Shown here piece by piece: positions 25,466-33,916 of a stretch of DNA of 64,000 bases. Source of the stretch: Hymenobacter glacialis (GTDB taxonomy: Bacteria; Bacteroidota; Bacteroidia; Cytophagales; Hymenobacteraceae). A program made the position numbers and the translations under genes. The stretch's first letter is position 1. Each line of letters begins with the position of its first letter. Below the pieces are notes generated by a model. The model had not been told where the DNA came from, ran no database searches, and saw only the letters and a list, made by a program, of their open reading frames with translations. The stretch lies in NCBI RefSeq assembly GCF_001816165.1, contig NZ_MDZC01000079.1:119611-183610 (forward strand), read 5' to 3'.

Positions 25466-26191
25466 TTGCTCGGTTTCGTTTCCCGTTTTTTTGGTACAGA
25501 TAAGGCGTTCCGCCAGGCAATTAGCACGGTTACGGGCCTCACGCCAACGAATGTGAAGCTTTACCGACTGGCGTTTACGCATTCGTCGGCGGTGCGGCAA
25601 CAGCCGGCTCTGGGGCGCCACCACACCAACGAGCGGCTGGAGTTCCTCGGCGATGCCGTGCTGGGCACGGTGGTGGCCGAGTACTTATTCAGAAAGTATC
25701 CCTACGAGCAGGAAGGATTCCTGACGGAGGTACGCTCGCGCATTGTAAACCGCGAAAGCCTGAACGGCATCGCCCTCAAGCTGGGCCTGGACAAGCTGGT
25801 GCAGCTGGACGTGGCGCAGGGCCGCGCCGCCCGCTCGCGCTCCGTGAACGGCAACGCCCTGGAGGCGCTGGTGGGCGCGGTGTACCTGGATTTGGGGTAT
25901 AAATCTGCCCGCAGATTTGTGCTCACCCGCCTGGTAAAGGGGTTTGTGGACGTGCATACGCTCACCACCACCACGGCCAACTTCAAGAGCAAGCTGGTGG
26001 AGTGGGCCCAGCGCCAGGGCAAAACCCTGCGCTATGACATGAGCGGCGAGGCCCGGCCAGGCGGCATGATGGAGTTCACAGCCACCGTGCTACTGGACGA
26101 GGAAGTGGTGGCCAACGGCATGGGCCTGAGCAAGAAGCAGGCAGAGCAGCTGGCTGCGGAAAGGGCGCTGACTGCCCTGGGGATTTCTTGA
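25466..26191 (+). CDS. rnc: ribonuclease III
   Basis: This double-strand-specific endonuclease processes rRNA and structured RNAs. It has 241 residues from a TTG at 25466. The RNase III signature ERLEFLGDAVLGTVVAEYL is near residue 52, the second acidic site NALEALVGAVYLDLG near 130, and a C-terminal dsRNA-binding domain occupies about 168-238 (NFKSKLVEWAQRQGK, ending KKQAEQLAAERALTALG). No ATG start is available. The TGA abuts an AT-rich repeat. Confidence 0.95.
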   Translation: MLGFVSRFFGTDKAFRQAISTVTGLTPTNVKLYRLAFTHSSAVRQQPALGRHHTNERLEFLGDAVLGTVVAEYLFRKYPYEQEGFLTEVRSRIVNRESLNGIALKLGLDKLVQLDVAQGRAARSRSVNGNALEALVGAVYLDLGYKSARRFVLTRLVKGFVDVHTLTTTTANFKSKLVEWAQRQGKTLRYDMSGEARPGGMMEFTATVLLDEEVVANGMGLSKKQAEQLAAERALTALGIS

Positions 26192-26308
26192 ATTATGAAT
26201 TAAAAATTATGGGATGAGGGCTGTATAACTCAGAGCGGAGAGTTGCCGGTAGTCCTGCTTGGCAACAAATTCCCTGATTTCTGATTTTTAATTCATAATT
26301 TTTAATTC
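26192..26308. repeat. AT-rich inverted repeat
   Basis: Left arm ATTATGAATTAAAAATTAT and right arm ATAATTTTTAATTCA plus a further GATTTTTAATTCATAATT are inverted around a GC-richer centre. It fills the whole gap between rnc and nadE. Confidence 0.75.
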
Positions 26309-26314
26309 AAGCTG

Positions 26315-28231
26315 ATGCGTATCGCCGGCGCCGCCCTCAACCAGACTCCCATTGACTGGGCCAATAACCTTCGCAACATTGAGGCGGCCATAGCCCAGGC
26401 CAAAGCGGCGGGCGTGGAGCTGCTGTGCCTGCCCGAGCTGTGCCTGACCGGCTACGGCTGCGAGGACCTCTTTCTGAGCGATTGGATGCCCGAAGCCGCG
26501 CTGGCGCACCTGCAAACAGTGCGCGCCTGGACCCACGGCATTTGCGTGGTGGTGGGCCTGCCGGTGCGCCTTCACACCCGCACTTACAACACGGCGGCGG
26601 TGCTGCGCGACGGTGAAATTCTGGGCTTTGCGGCCAAGCAGTTTTTGGCCAACGACGGGGTGCATTACGAAACGCGGTTTTTTGCGCCCTGGGTGGCGGG
26701 CGAAACCACCACGGCGCAGTGGGAAGGGCAGGAGTGGCCGCTGGGCGACCTGGTTTTTGAGCACAAAGGCGTACGCTTCGGCTTTGAGATATGCGAGGAC
26801 GCGTGGCGTCCCGATGACGTGCGGCCCGCGTGCCGCCTCGTGGGCCGGGTGGATTTGATTGTGAACCCCTCAGCCAGCCACTTTGCCATGAGCAAAACCG
26901 ATGTGCGCTACCAGCTGGTGATGAAGGCCTCGCGCACGTTCAACTGCACGTATCTCTACGCCAATTTGCTGGGCAACGAATCGGGGCGCATCATTTTCGA
27001 CGGCGAAATTCTGGTGGCGCGCAACGGTCACCTGTTGCTGCGCAATCAATTATTGAGTTTCAAGGAAGTAGACCTGGAGTGGATAGACGTGGATTTTGGT
27101 GCCGAGTTGGCGCCAACCGAAATTGTGCCGCTGCCCGCGCCCGACGAATACAAGGAGCTAAACCAAGCCATGAGCCTGGGGCTGTTCGACTACCTGCGCA
27201 AGTCCCGCACCCGCGGCTTTGTGCTGAGTTTGAGCGGTGGGGCCGATTCCAGCTTTTGCGCCGTGGCCGTGGCCGAAATGGTGCGGCTGGGCGTGCTGGA
27301 GCTGGGCGTGGAGGAGTTTAAGCGCCGCAGCGGCTGCTTCCCCGAAGGTGAAAAAGTAGTGACGCAAGCGGGCGCGGGTGGCACCGCTGAGCAGGTAGTG
27401 CAGGACGCTTCCGTGGGGAGCCAGCAGCCAGCAACCGCCAACCAGCAACTGGTGCGGCAGCTGCTCACCTGCGCCTATCAGGGCACCGTCAACTCTTCGG
27501 ATGACACGTTCAACTCGGCCAAGGAGCTGGCTGAGAGCATTGGCGCGCGCTTTCACAACTGGGATATTGACGACGAGGTGGCCGGCTACGTGGGCACAAT
27601 CCAGGGCGCTTTGGGCCGGGAATTGACCTGGAAAATCGACGATTTGGCCCTGCAAAATATTCAGGCGCGGGTGCGTGCTCCGGGCATCTGGCTGCTGGCC
27701 AATGTGCTCAACTGCCTGCTCATCACCACCTCCAACCGCTCGGAGGCCAGCGTGGGCTACTGCACCATGGACGGCGACACGGCCGGCAGCATCTCACCCA
27801 TTGCGGGCGTAGACAAAGACTTTGTGAAGAAATGGCTGCGCTGGGCCGAAACAGAGCTGGGCTACGCCGCCCTGCGCCACGTGAATGCCCTGCAGCCCAC
27901 CGCCGAGCTGCGCCCCCTGGAAGACAAGCAAACCGACGAGCGCGACCTCATGCCCTACGCGCTGCTCAACCGCATCGAACGGCTGGCGTTCTACGACCGC
28001 CTCAGTCCGAGGCAGGTGCTGACTACGCTGGAAGGAGAGGGCACGGACTTCGACCAAGAGCAGCTGAAAACATACGTGCGCCGATTCTACAACCTCTGGA
28101 GCCGCAACCAGTGGAAGCGCGAGCGGTACGCCCCCAGCTTCCACCTCGACGATTACAACGTGGACCCGCGCTCCTGGCTGCGCTTTCCCATCCTCAGCGG
28201 CGGTTTCGCGGCGGAGCTGGCGGCGTTATAG
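26315..28231 (+). CDS. nadE: glutamine-dependent NAD+ synthetase
   Basis: The enzyme amidates deamido-NAD using glutamine, the last step of NAD synthesis. It has 638 residues, a two-domain enzyme. The N-terminal nitrilase-type glutaminase has the catalytic Glu in LPELCLTGYGCED near residue 45 and the Cys in GFEICEDAWRPDD near 155. The C-terminal synthetase has the P-loop LSLSGGADSSFCAVAVAE near 304, then TTSNRSEASVGYCTMDGD near 473. A Gln/Ala-rich insert (about 345-385) sits after the P-loop. It follows the repeat after rnc and is probably transcribed separately. Confidence 0.95.
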   Translation: MRIAGAALNQTPIDWANNLRNIEAAIAQAKAAGVELLCLPELCLTGYGCEDLFLSDWMPEAALAHLQTVRAWTHGICVVVGLPVRLHTRTYNTAAVLRDGEILGFAAKQFLANDGVHYETRFFAPWVAGETTTAQWEGQEWPLGDLVFEHKGVRFGFEICEDAWRPDDVRPACRLVGRVDLIVNPSASHFAMSKTDVRYQLVMKASRTFNCTYLYANLLGNESGRIIFDGEILVARNGHLLLRNQLLSFKEVDLEWIDVDFGAELAPTEIVPLPAPDEYKELNQAMSLGLFDYLRKSRTRGFVLSLSGGADSSFCAVAVAEMVRLGVLELGVEEFKRRSGCFPEGEKVVTQAGAGGTAEQVVQDASVGSQQPATANQQLVRQLLTCAYQGTVNSSDDTFNSAKELAESIGARFHNWDIDDEVAGYVGTIQGALGRELTWKIDDLALQNIQARVRAPGIWLLANVLNCLLITTSNRSEASVGYCTMDGDTAGSISPIAGVDKDFVKKWLRWAETELGYAALRHVNALQPTAELRPLEDKQTDERDLMPYALLNRIERLAFYDRLSPRQVLTTLEGEGTDFDQEQLKTYVRRFYNLWSRNQWKRERYAPSFHLDDYNVDPRSWLRFPILSGGFAAELAAL

Positions 28232-28455
28232 CGCCCGCTTCAGCTTGTGCGGCGCGTGGGCAGTGAGGATAAAAATAAAAGCAAAAGTCCGCGCAAGTTT
28301 CCCCGGCAGTTGGGGCCTGATGCTTTGAAGCCCCGGTCGAAACCGCGCCGGTGCCGACCTTCACCCATCCCGCTGCTCGTTTTTTCGTGGCTTACTCTCT
28401 TCCGCTGCTTTTGGTGCCCGACTCGCCGGCCGACATCTGTTTGCCTGATGTGGGA

Positions 28456-29031
28456 ATGGTAGATGCCGAGGCAGACCTGGTGGCGCAGTTGCAGACGGGC
28501 AGCGAAGCGGCATTCCGCACTTTGGTAGCGCGCTACCAGGACCGGGTTTACCGCACGGCCTTTTCCCTGCTGCGCACTCCCGAAGAAGCGGAGGACGTGG
28601 CCCAGGAGGTTTTTGTCGAAGTATACCAAACCATTGCCCGGTTTCGGGGCGACGCTTCGCTAACGACTTGGCTCTACCGGCTGGCCACTTCGCGGGCCCT
28701 TAAAACCCGCCGTAAGGCCCAGACGAAAAAGCGCTTTGCCTATTTCACCAACTTGTTGGGTTTCGACAACAACGTGTTGCACGAACCGCCCGACCACGCC
28801 CACCCGCAGGCGCTGCTCGAAGGCCAGCAGCAGCTCCAGCTTTTGCTCGACCACATTGCCCGGCTGCCCGACCAGCAACAGGTAGCCTTCACCCTGCGCC
28901 ACGAGCAAGGGCTGCGCTACGACAAAATAGCGGCGGTGCTGGATACCACTGTGCCTGCCGTAGAGTCTCTGCTGTTCCGGGCCCGGCAAACGCTGCGCAA
29001 ACATATTCAACCCCACCTTCGCTATGTCTGA
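28456..29031 (+). CDS. ECF-type RNA polymerase sigma factor
   Basis: The 191-residue protein from ATG 28456 (MVDAEADLVAQLQTGSEAAF) has region 2 near residues 10-85 (FRTLVARYQDRVYRTAFSLL, then TTWLYRLATSRALKTRRK) and region 4 near 130-185 (LPDQQQVAFTLRHEQGLRYDKIAAVL). An in-frame GTG at 28351 would add 35 unrelated residues. Its end overlaps the next gene by 8 nt, the usual arrangement with an anti-sigma factor. Confidence 0.92.
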   Translation: MVDAEADLVAQLQTGSEAAFRTLVARYQDRVYRTAFSLLRTPEEAEDVAQEVFVEVYQTIARFRGDASLTTWLYRLATSRALKTRRKAQTKKRFAYFTNLLGFDNNVLHEPPDHAHPQALLEGQQQLQLLLDHIARLPDQQQVAFTLRHEQGLRYDKIAAVLDTTVPAVESLLFRARQTLRKHIQPHLRYV

Positions 29032-29335
29032 TTCAGCATTTCGCCCGCTTCCCGACGAGAAGGTATGGGAAGACCTGATGCACCAGCTGCAAGAGCAGGC
29101 GCAAGGGCAGCCCCGTCCATTCTTCTACAATCGGGTAAGTGCCCGGCTCATCAGTCGTCCCATGGCTCCGGGCCGAACCGTGCCCGTTTGGATGCTTCGC
29201 CCGGCCTACGCGGCGCTGCTCGGCGTGATAATGCTGGCCCTCAGCGGCGATGCTGGTGCATTGCGCCCAGTACCGGCCGCCAGTACAGGTACCGCCCCGG
29301 ACTCAGAGCAACCGCTGCGTGCGCATCCGCAGTAG
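29024..29335 (+). CDS. small single-span membrane protein, putative anti-sigma partner
   Basis: The 103-residue protein has a cytoplasmic N-terminus with acidic/amphipathic character (VWEDLMHQLQEQAQ, residues 15-28), a possible helix near 65-82 (AYAALLGVIMLALSGDAG) and a short outer tail. The ATG lies inside the last codons of the sigma-factor gene, so the two are co-translated. No zinc-finger HxxxCxxC motif is present. The assignment rests on position and topology only. Confidence 0.6.
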   Translation: MSDSAFRPLPDEKVWEDLMHQLQEQAQGQPRPFFYNRVSARLISRPMAPGRTVPVWMLRPAYAALLGVIMLALSGDAGALRPVPAASTGTAPDSEQPLRAHPQ

Positions 29336-29406
29336 CTACGCTGCCAACTTGCGCGCTCCCTGGCGTCGCTGCTACTATCAAAAACCACCAAGTTCACTGG
29401 TAGCAG

Positions 29407-29414
29407 TACCTTTG
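29407..29414 (+). promoter_or_regulatory. -7 element for lgt
   Basis: TACCTTTG matches TAnnTTTG exactly and lies 25 nt before the lgt ATG. A good -33 element is not seen. Confidence 0.5.
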
Positions 29415-29438
29415 GACCTTATTTAATTCCTTCGCCGC

Positions 29439-30407
29439 ATGTTGCCACTTCTCGCTTCTATTTATTGGGACGTTGACCCCATCATTCACGCTTTTGGTCC
29501 GTGGACGGTGTTTGGCACGCAGCTGGGGCCCATTACGCTGCGCTGGTACGGGCTGTTTTTCATGCTGCCGTTTGTGGTGGGCACGTTTGTGCTCAACCAC
29601 ATCTACCGCTCGGAGCGCACCTCGCCGCAATGGGTTGATGTGATTACCATCTACATGCTCATCGGCACCATTGTGGGCGCGCGGCTGGGGCACATGCTGT
29701 TCTATGATTTTGAGGCGCTGGTGGCCGACCCCATGGTGGTGTTTCGCATCTGGCAGGGCGGCCTGGCCAGCCACGGCGCTACCATTGGCATCTTGCTGGC
29801 CTGCTGGCTGTTTGCCCGCAACAACAAGTTCGATTACCTGTGGGTGCTCGACCGCATTGTGATTGTGGTGGCCCTGGGCGGCGCCTGCATTCGTACCGGC
29901 AACCTGATGAACTCCGAGATTGTGGGCAAGCCCACCGACGTGCCGTGGGCCTTCATTTTCCCCCGCGATACTGAGCATCTGATTCAGGGCGTGGCCGTGC
30001 CGCGCCACCCCACGCAGCTCTACGAGGCCCTGTTTTGCGTGTTCCTGCTCATTTTGCTCTACCTCATGTGGAACCGCACCCGGGAGCGCACGCCGCGCGG
30101 GCAGCTATTTGGGCTGTTTGTGGTGCTGCTGTTTACCCAGCGCTTTTTGGGCGAATACCTGAAGGAAAACCAGGTGGCTTTTGAAGATGGCAACCTGTTC
30201 AACCAGGGCCAGCTGCTGAGCATACCAATGATTTTTATTGGCATCTGGGTGCTGTGGCGCGCGGGCAAAGACCCCAAAAATCCCTACGGCTACGCCCCGC
30301 GCGACCTGGGCCGGGAAGAAGGCGCTTCGGCCGCAGTGCCGGCATCTACGCCGCCGCCGGCCGGGCCGGTACCAAGCTATACCCAGCCCCGCAGCCCCAA
30401 AAAATAA
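29439..30407 (+). CDS. lgt: phosphatidylglycerol-prolipoprotein diacylglyceryl transferase
   Basis: This is the first enzyme of lipoprotein maturation in the inner membrane. It has 322 residues and seven hydrophobic segments. It shows RWYGLFFMLPFVVG near residue 31, GLASHGATIGILLACW near 108, and the Lgt signature GGACIRTGNLMNSEIVGKPTDVPWAF near 148, then HPTQLYEALFCV near 190. A Pro/Ala-rich tail of about 35 residues extends past the last helix. Confidence 0.95.
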   Translation: MLPLLASIYWDVDPIIHAFGPWTVFGTQLGPITLRWYGLFFMLPFVVGTFVLNHIYRSERTSPQWVDVITIYMLIGTIVGARLGHMLFYDFEALVADPMVVFRIWQGGLASHGATIGILLACWLFARNNKFDYLWVLDRIVIVVALGGACIRTGNLMNSEIVGKPTDVPWAFIFPRDTEHLIQGVAVPRHPTQLYEALFCVFLLILLYLMWNRTRERTPRGQLFGLFVVLLFTQRFLGEYLKENQVAFEDGNLFNQGQLLSIPMIFIGIWVLWRAGKDPKNPYGYAPRDLGREEGASAAVPASTPPPAGPVPSYTQPRSPKK

Positions 30408-30467
30408 GCGGCGCGGGGCCGCTGCCGCAGGCTGGCAACGGTTGCCGCTGGCCTGCGCGACCATCAC

Positions 30468-30526
30468 AAAACGAACGCCCCCTGCCAAACTCTTTAATGG
30501 AGGTTGTGCCAGGGGGCGTTCGTTTT
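30468..30526. terminator. bidirectional terminator between lgt and the 30561 lipoprotein gene
   Basis: AAAACGAACGCCCCCTG is mirrored by CAGGGGGCGTTCGTTTT around a 25-nt loop. With A-run and T-run ends it would serve both convergent genes. Confidence 0.85.
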
Positions 30527-30560
30527 GAGTAGAGCCTGAACGGCCCTGCATGGACCAGAT

Positions 30561-31472
30561 TTAGGGCAGCGTAAACTCGTATAGGCTGCCTTCCTCGGTG
30601 CTAATGACCAGCGTTTCTTCGTCCTTAAACTCGGCGCCTTCCGTTTGGCCGGCGCCGCTGAGGTCTACCTGGCGGGGCGTGGCCTTTAGAATGTCGGCCC
30701 AGGAGTTGCCGTCGAGGATGAACAGCTCGCCGCGGGCCAGCAATACTAGGCGGCGGCCGCTGGGGCTCAGGGCTGCATCAGTCACCTGGCCCGGAATGGC
30801 GAGGCTGGTCACGCGCTGGGCGGTGTGCTGGCCGGGTTGGTCGGATACGGTGTACACGTTGCTGGATTTTTGCTGCTGGTCTTTGGTGAAAAGCCATACT
30901 TTGCCTTCATGCCAGAGGGTGGCTTCGCAATCGAAATTGCGCTGCTTCTTCTTGGGTGGGAATTCGGTCTGGTCGGCGTAGGTAAACTCAATTTTGTCGA
31001 CTTGCTGGGGCGTGGCGGGGTTGAAGCGCAACAGGCGCAGGTCGCGGCGGTCGGAGTCGTTGTTGCCGCAATCGCCAATAAAGTAGTTGCCCTGCCGGTC
31101 GCGCGTGAGGCTTTCCCAGTCCTTATTTTTGGCGCCAATATTTAATTCGTTGGTCACGCGGCCCGTGCCGTCCAGCTGGTAGATGACAGCGGCGTTGCCG
31201 TTGTCGCCGAAGCTGTAGTAGGTGCTCGGCTGGGGGCCAGCGGCCAAGCCGGAGCTTTCCGACACGCCATCGAGGCTGCCCACGCGGCGCAAGCCGGGCA
31301 CAGACGCGTCAATCATGCGATTTTCGAGCGACTCTTTATTCTGCTTTTTCCCGGGCTTGCCTTCGTAGGCCTTGGCAAGGGCGGCAGAGTCGTCGATTTT
31401 GGCCTCGGAGCACCCGGAGGAAACGGTGAGTAATGCGGCAAACGCAGCCGGCAGTAAGGAAAATACGCGCAT
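30561..31472 (-). CDS. lipoprotein of unknown function, beta-propeller-like
   Basis: The 303-residue protein has a lipoprotein signal (AALLTVSSGCSEAK, Cys21). The mature part shows repeated strand-turn patterns with GDNGNAAVIYQLDGTGRV near 98, SLTRDRQGNYFIGDCGNNDSDRRDLRLLRF near 123, EATLWHEGKVWLFTKDQQ near 183 and ALSPSGRRLVLLARGELFIL near 234. That suggests a WD40/NHL- or SdiA-regulated-like propeller. I do not recognise a specific family. It would be anchored to the periplasmic face of a membrane. Confidence 0.7.
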   Translation of the reverse strand: MRVFSLLPAAFAALLTVSSGCSEAKIDDSAALAKAYEGKPGKKQNKESLENRMIDASVPGLRRVGSLDGVSESSGLAAGPQPSTYYSFGDNGNAAVIYQLDGTGRVTNELNIGAKNKDWESLTRDRQGNYFIGDCGNNDSDRRDLRLLRFNPATPQQVDKIEFTYADQTEFPPKKKQRNFDCEATLWHEGKVWLFTKDQQQKSSNVYTVSDQPGQHTAQRVTSLAIPGQVTDAALSPSGRRLVLLARGELFILDGNSWADILKATPRQVDLSGAGQTEGAEFKDEETLVISTEEGSLYEFTLP

Positions 31473-31520
31473 CGAACGAAAAGGAAGGGGAGGTGACTTC
31501 CCCTATACGAAAGCCGCCCG

Positions 31521-31742
31521 CTAGGGTACGGGGTCGTAGCCGTGGCCGCCCCAGGGATGGCAACTGCCAATGCGCCGCAGGGCCAGGCGCCCCCCGCGCC
31601 ACGGCCCGTACTTGGTGATGGCCTGGGCCGCATACGCCGAGCAGGTGGGCGTATAGCGGCAGCTGGCCGGCTTGAGTGGCGAGATGAAGTGGCGGTAAAA
31701 CCACACCAAGCCTAGAAAAAGGGCGCGAAACAGCCGGGACAT
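31521..31742 (-). CDS. yidD: membrane protein insertion efficiency factor YidD
   Basis: The 73-residue protein helps YidC insert membrane proteins. It starts [23 protein letters not shown] and contains the family core [22 protein letters not shown] (two conserved Cys) and [21 protein letters not shown] 31742 is the natural start; a longer frame from 31814 is unlikely. Confidence 0.95.
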   Translation of the reverse strand: MSRLFRALFLGLVWFYRHFISPLKPASCRYTPTCSAYAAQAITKYGPWRGGRLALRRIGSCHPWGGHGYDPVP

Positions 31743-31867
31743 GAGGTGAAGGTAGGAAAGGCAACCGGCTCGGGGGTACCCGCTTTCAACCAGAAACCGC
31801 GGGGCTGCAGGCAAACGCTGGATATTGCCTTTTCTTTACGACTCGATTACGCTCCTGAAATCAATTT

Positions 31868-33058
31868 ATGCACGAGGTTCTACTAGACATTCGCCAGCGC
31901 CTTCTGGGCAAGGAATACAAAAACGAAGAGCACGTGCGGCTTTCGCTCGTAGCGCGCGTTGTGCAAGCGCTTGGCTGGGACATCTGGAATCCGACCGAAG
32001 TATTCACGGAGTTCAAAGCCACGAAGAAAGAGGATAATACTCGTGTGGACATGGCTTTGTTTACGCCTGATTTTGAGGCGACGGCCATTTTTATCGAGTG
32101 CAAAGGAGTAGGGGCTTTTGCAACTGATTTGACCGCGGTAGAGCGGCAGTTACGTGACTATAATCGCGACCATACCGCCCTATTTACCATTATTACTGAC
32201 GGCCGACACTGGCGGTTTTATTTCTCCTTCACCAGCGGCGAGTTTAAGGATAAGCTGTTTTGCAAGTTTGATTTGCAGCAAGACGGGTTGGAAGAAGTGG
32301 CGGGGTATCTAGAAACGTTTCTGCATCGTGAAAACATTTTGAACCGTTCAGCCCGACAAAAAGCCGAGGCGTACCTAATGCTGGGTAAGAAAGAGCGAGC
32401 CATGCAGGACGTGCTGCCGGATGCGCAGAAACTGGTATCGATGCCGCCTTTCCCTTCTTTGCCAGAGGCGATGGTACAGTTGCTGGCCGCTAAAATCCTC
32501 ACCATTACTCCAGCCGAGGCCCAGGCCTTCCTGACGGGCGCTCCGGTTACATTAGTAGCAGGGCTTAGCCCAAAATCGCTGCATCATGTTGATGAAAAGC
32601 CAGTTAAGGTATCAAAAACAGCGGCTTACACCAATAAAGTTGCGCCTGTTATCCCCAAAAAGTTGGCCCTTGAAAAATCAGTGGCAGTACCCCAAGCGGA
32701 GGCGAAGCGTATGCCGAAAGTAGTCGCATCGCCTACTGAATTTTTCCTGGTTCTCAACCGAGCAGGCATCAAAGCCACTGCCGACTGGAGTCCAGTCACT
32801 CAACAGCTACAGGTTCGCACCGGCTCGACGGCGATGCTTGAAAACCGAGACAGTCTGCCACCATCTATTGCTGCCCTTCGGAATAAACTATTGCAGCAAA
32901 ACATTCTAGTGAGGCAGAACGGCTGCTTGGAATTTCAACAAGAATACTTATTCGATACAATTATACAGGCCGCTCAGGTAATCTGCGGGTACTCGGTAAA
33001 CGGCAAGCAAGCGTGGCGGGACTTGTCAGGCAAGCCACTGGCTGATTACGTGAATTAA
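31868..33058 (+). CDS. orphan HsdR-N-like nuclease-fold protein with DUF4357 C-terminus
   Basis: The 396-residue protein opens with a type I restriction HsdR N-terminal-like domain (about 1-150). The PD-(D/E)xK set is visible: Glu21, Asp61 in TRVDMALF, then Glu77-x-Lys79 in IFIECKGVG. A variable middle follows (about 155-290), and the C-terminus (about 345-396) has GYSVNGKQAWRDLSGKPLADYV, which I recognise as DUF4357-like. There is no helicase motor, HsdM or HsdS nearby. Its base composition is visibly more AT-rich than the flanking genes, which suggests transfer. Its job may be DNA binding or defence but is not known. Confidence 0.75.
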   Translation: MHEVLLDIRQRLLGKEYKNEEHVRLSLVARVVQALGWDIWNPTEVFTEFKATKKEDNTRVDMALFTPDFEATAIFIECKGVGAFATDLTAVERQLRDYNRDHTALFTIITDGRHWRFYFSFTSGEFKDKLFCKFDLQQDGLEEVAGYLETFLHRENILNRSARQKAEAYLMLGKKERAMQDVLPDAQKLVSMPPFPSLPEAMVQLLAAKILTITPAEAQAFLTGAPVTLVAGLSPKSLHHVDEKPVKVSKTAAYTNKVAPVIPKKLALEKSVAVPQAEAKRMPKVVASPTEFFLVLNRAGIKATADWSPVTQQLQVRTGSTAMLENRDSLPPSIAALRNKLLQQNILVRQNGCLEFQQEYLFDTIIQAAQVICGYSVNGKQAWRDLSGKPLADYVN

Positions 33059-33074
33059 GCGGTTCGACCGCCGA

Positions 33075-33809
33075 CTACTTCGGCAGGGCGTTCAACTCGT
33101 CTTTCCACCGTTCCCAGTCGGGCATGAGCCGCGTTTGCAGGTCGTAAAACGCCTTGGAATGGTCGCCCACCAGCAAGTGGCAGCACTCGTGCAGCACCAC
33201 ATAGTCTAGGCACTCGGGGCGGGCGCGCAGGAGCTCGGGGCTGAGGCGGATGCGGGCCGTGCTGGGCGTGCAGCTGCCCCAGCGGGTGCGCATGCTGCGC
33301 ACGGCCAAGGTGGGGCGGACGAGGTTGAACTCGGCAAAGCGGGGCCACACACGCTCCAGCGACGCGGCAAAGGCGGGCCCAGCCTGGCGAACGTGCCAGG
33401 AGTGCAGCAGGGCTTCGGCTTGGGCGGCAGTGAGTGGGGTGGGAGAGCTTAGCACCAGCTCGCCCTCCAATGCGCTAACGGCGAGCCGACGGGCTTCGGC
33501 AAAGTGCAGCCGGTGGGGCTGGCCAAGGTAGAAGTGGGTGCTGCCCGCCTCAAAGCGGCACGATGGCGCGGGCAGGGGCCGGGCTGCAAAGGTCTCCTGA
33601 TGCTTCAAAATCCAGTCGGCTCGCTTAAGCACCTGCTGGGCTACCCACTCGGCCGGAATGCCGGCGGGGGCGCTCACGTGCACGCTGCCATCGGGCTTCA
33701 CGGCGAAGCCGATGGTGCGACGCGACCGGAAAACCAGCGTGTAGTGCAGGGGGCGGTTCTGGTAGAGCAGGGTTTCGCGCCGGGGCGCAGCAGAGAAGGA
33801 GTGGGGCAT
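33075..33809 (-). CDS. YgjP-type zinc metallopeptidase (M48/DUF45)
   Basis: The 244-residue protein has the family pattern RTRWGSCTPSTARIRLSPELL near residue 175 followed by the zinc motif VVLHECCHLLVGDHSKAFYDL (His207, Glu208, His211, third His217). The N-terminal half (RTIGFAVKPDGSVHVSAP near 31) is also typical of the YgjP/UTP-pyrophosphatase-associated family. It is usually cytoplasmic, with substrates not well known. It is convergent with the HsdR-N-like gene, whose stop is 16 nt away. Confidence 0.88.
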   Translation of the reverse strand: MPHSFSAAPRRETLLYQNRPLHYTLVFRSRRTIGFAVKPDGSVHVSAPAGIPAEWVAQQVLKRADWILKHQETFAARPLPAPSCRFEAGSTHFYLGQPHRLHFAEARRLAVSALEGELVLSSPTPLTAAQAEALLHSWHVRQAGPAFAASLERVWPRFAEFNLVRPTLAVRSMRTRWGSCTPSTARIRLSPELLRARPECLDYVVLHECCHLLVGDHSKAFYDLQTRLMPDWERWKDELNALPK

Positions 33810-33916
33810 AAAGAGGCAAGTTCGGCAGTAGGGCCGGAACCCATAACCGCGAAGCCCCGCAAAATAATTTCAGCCCAAACCTCAACCATTTGCCCACATG
33901 ATATTACCTTCCCGTC

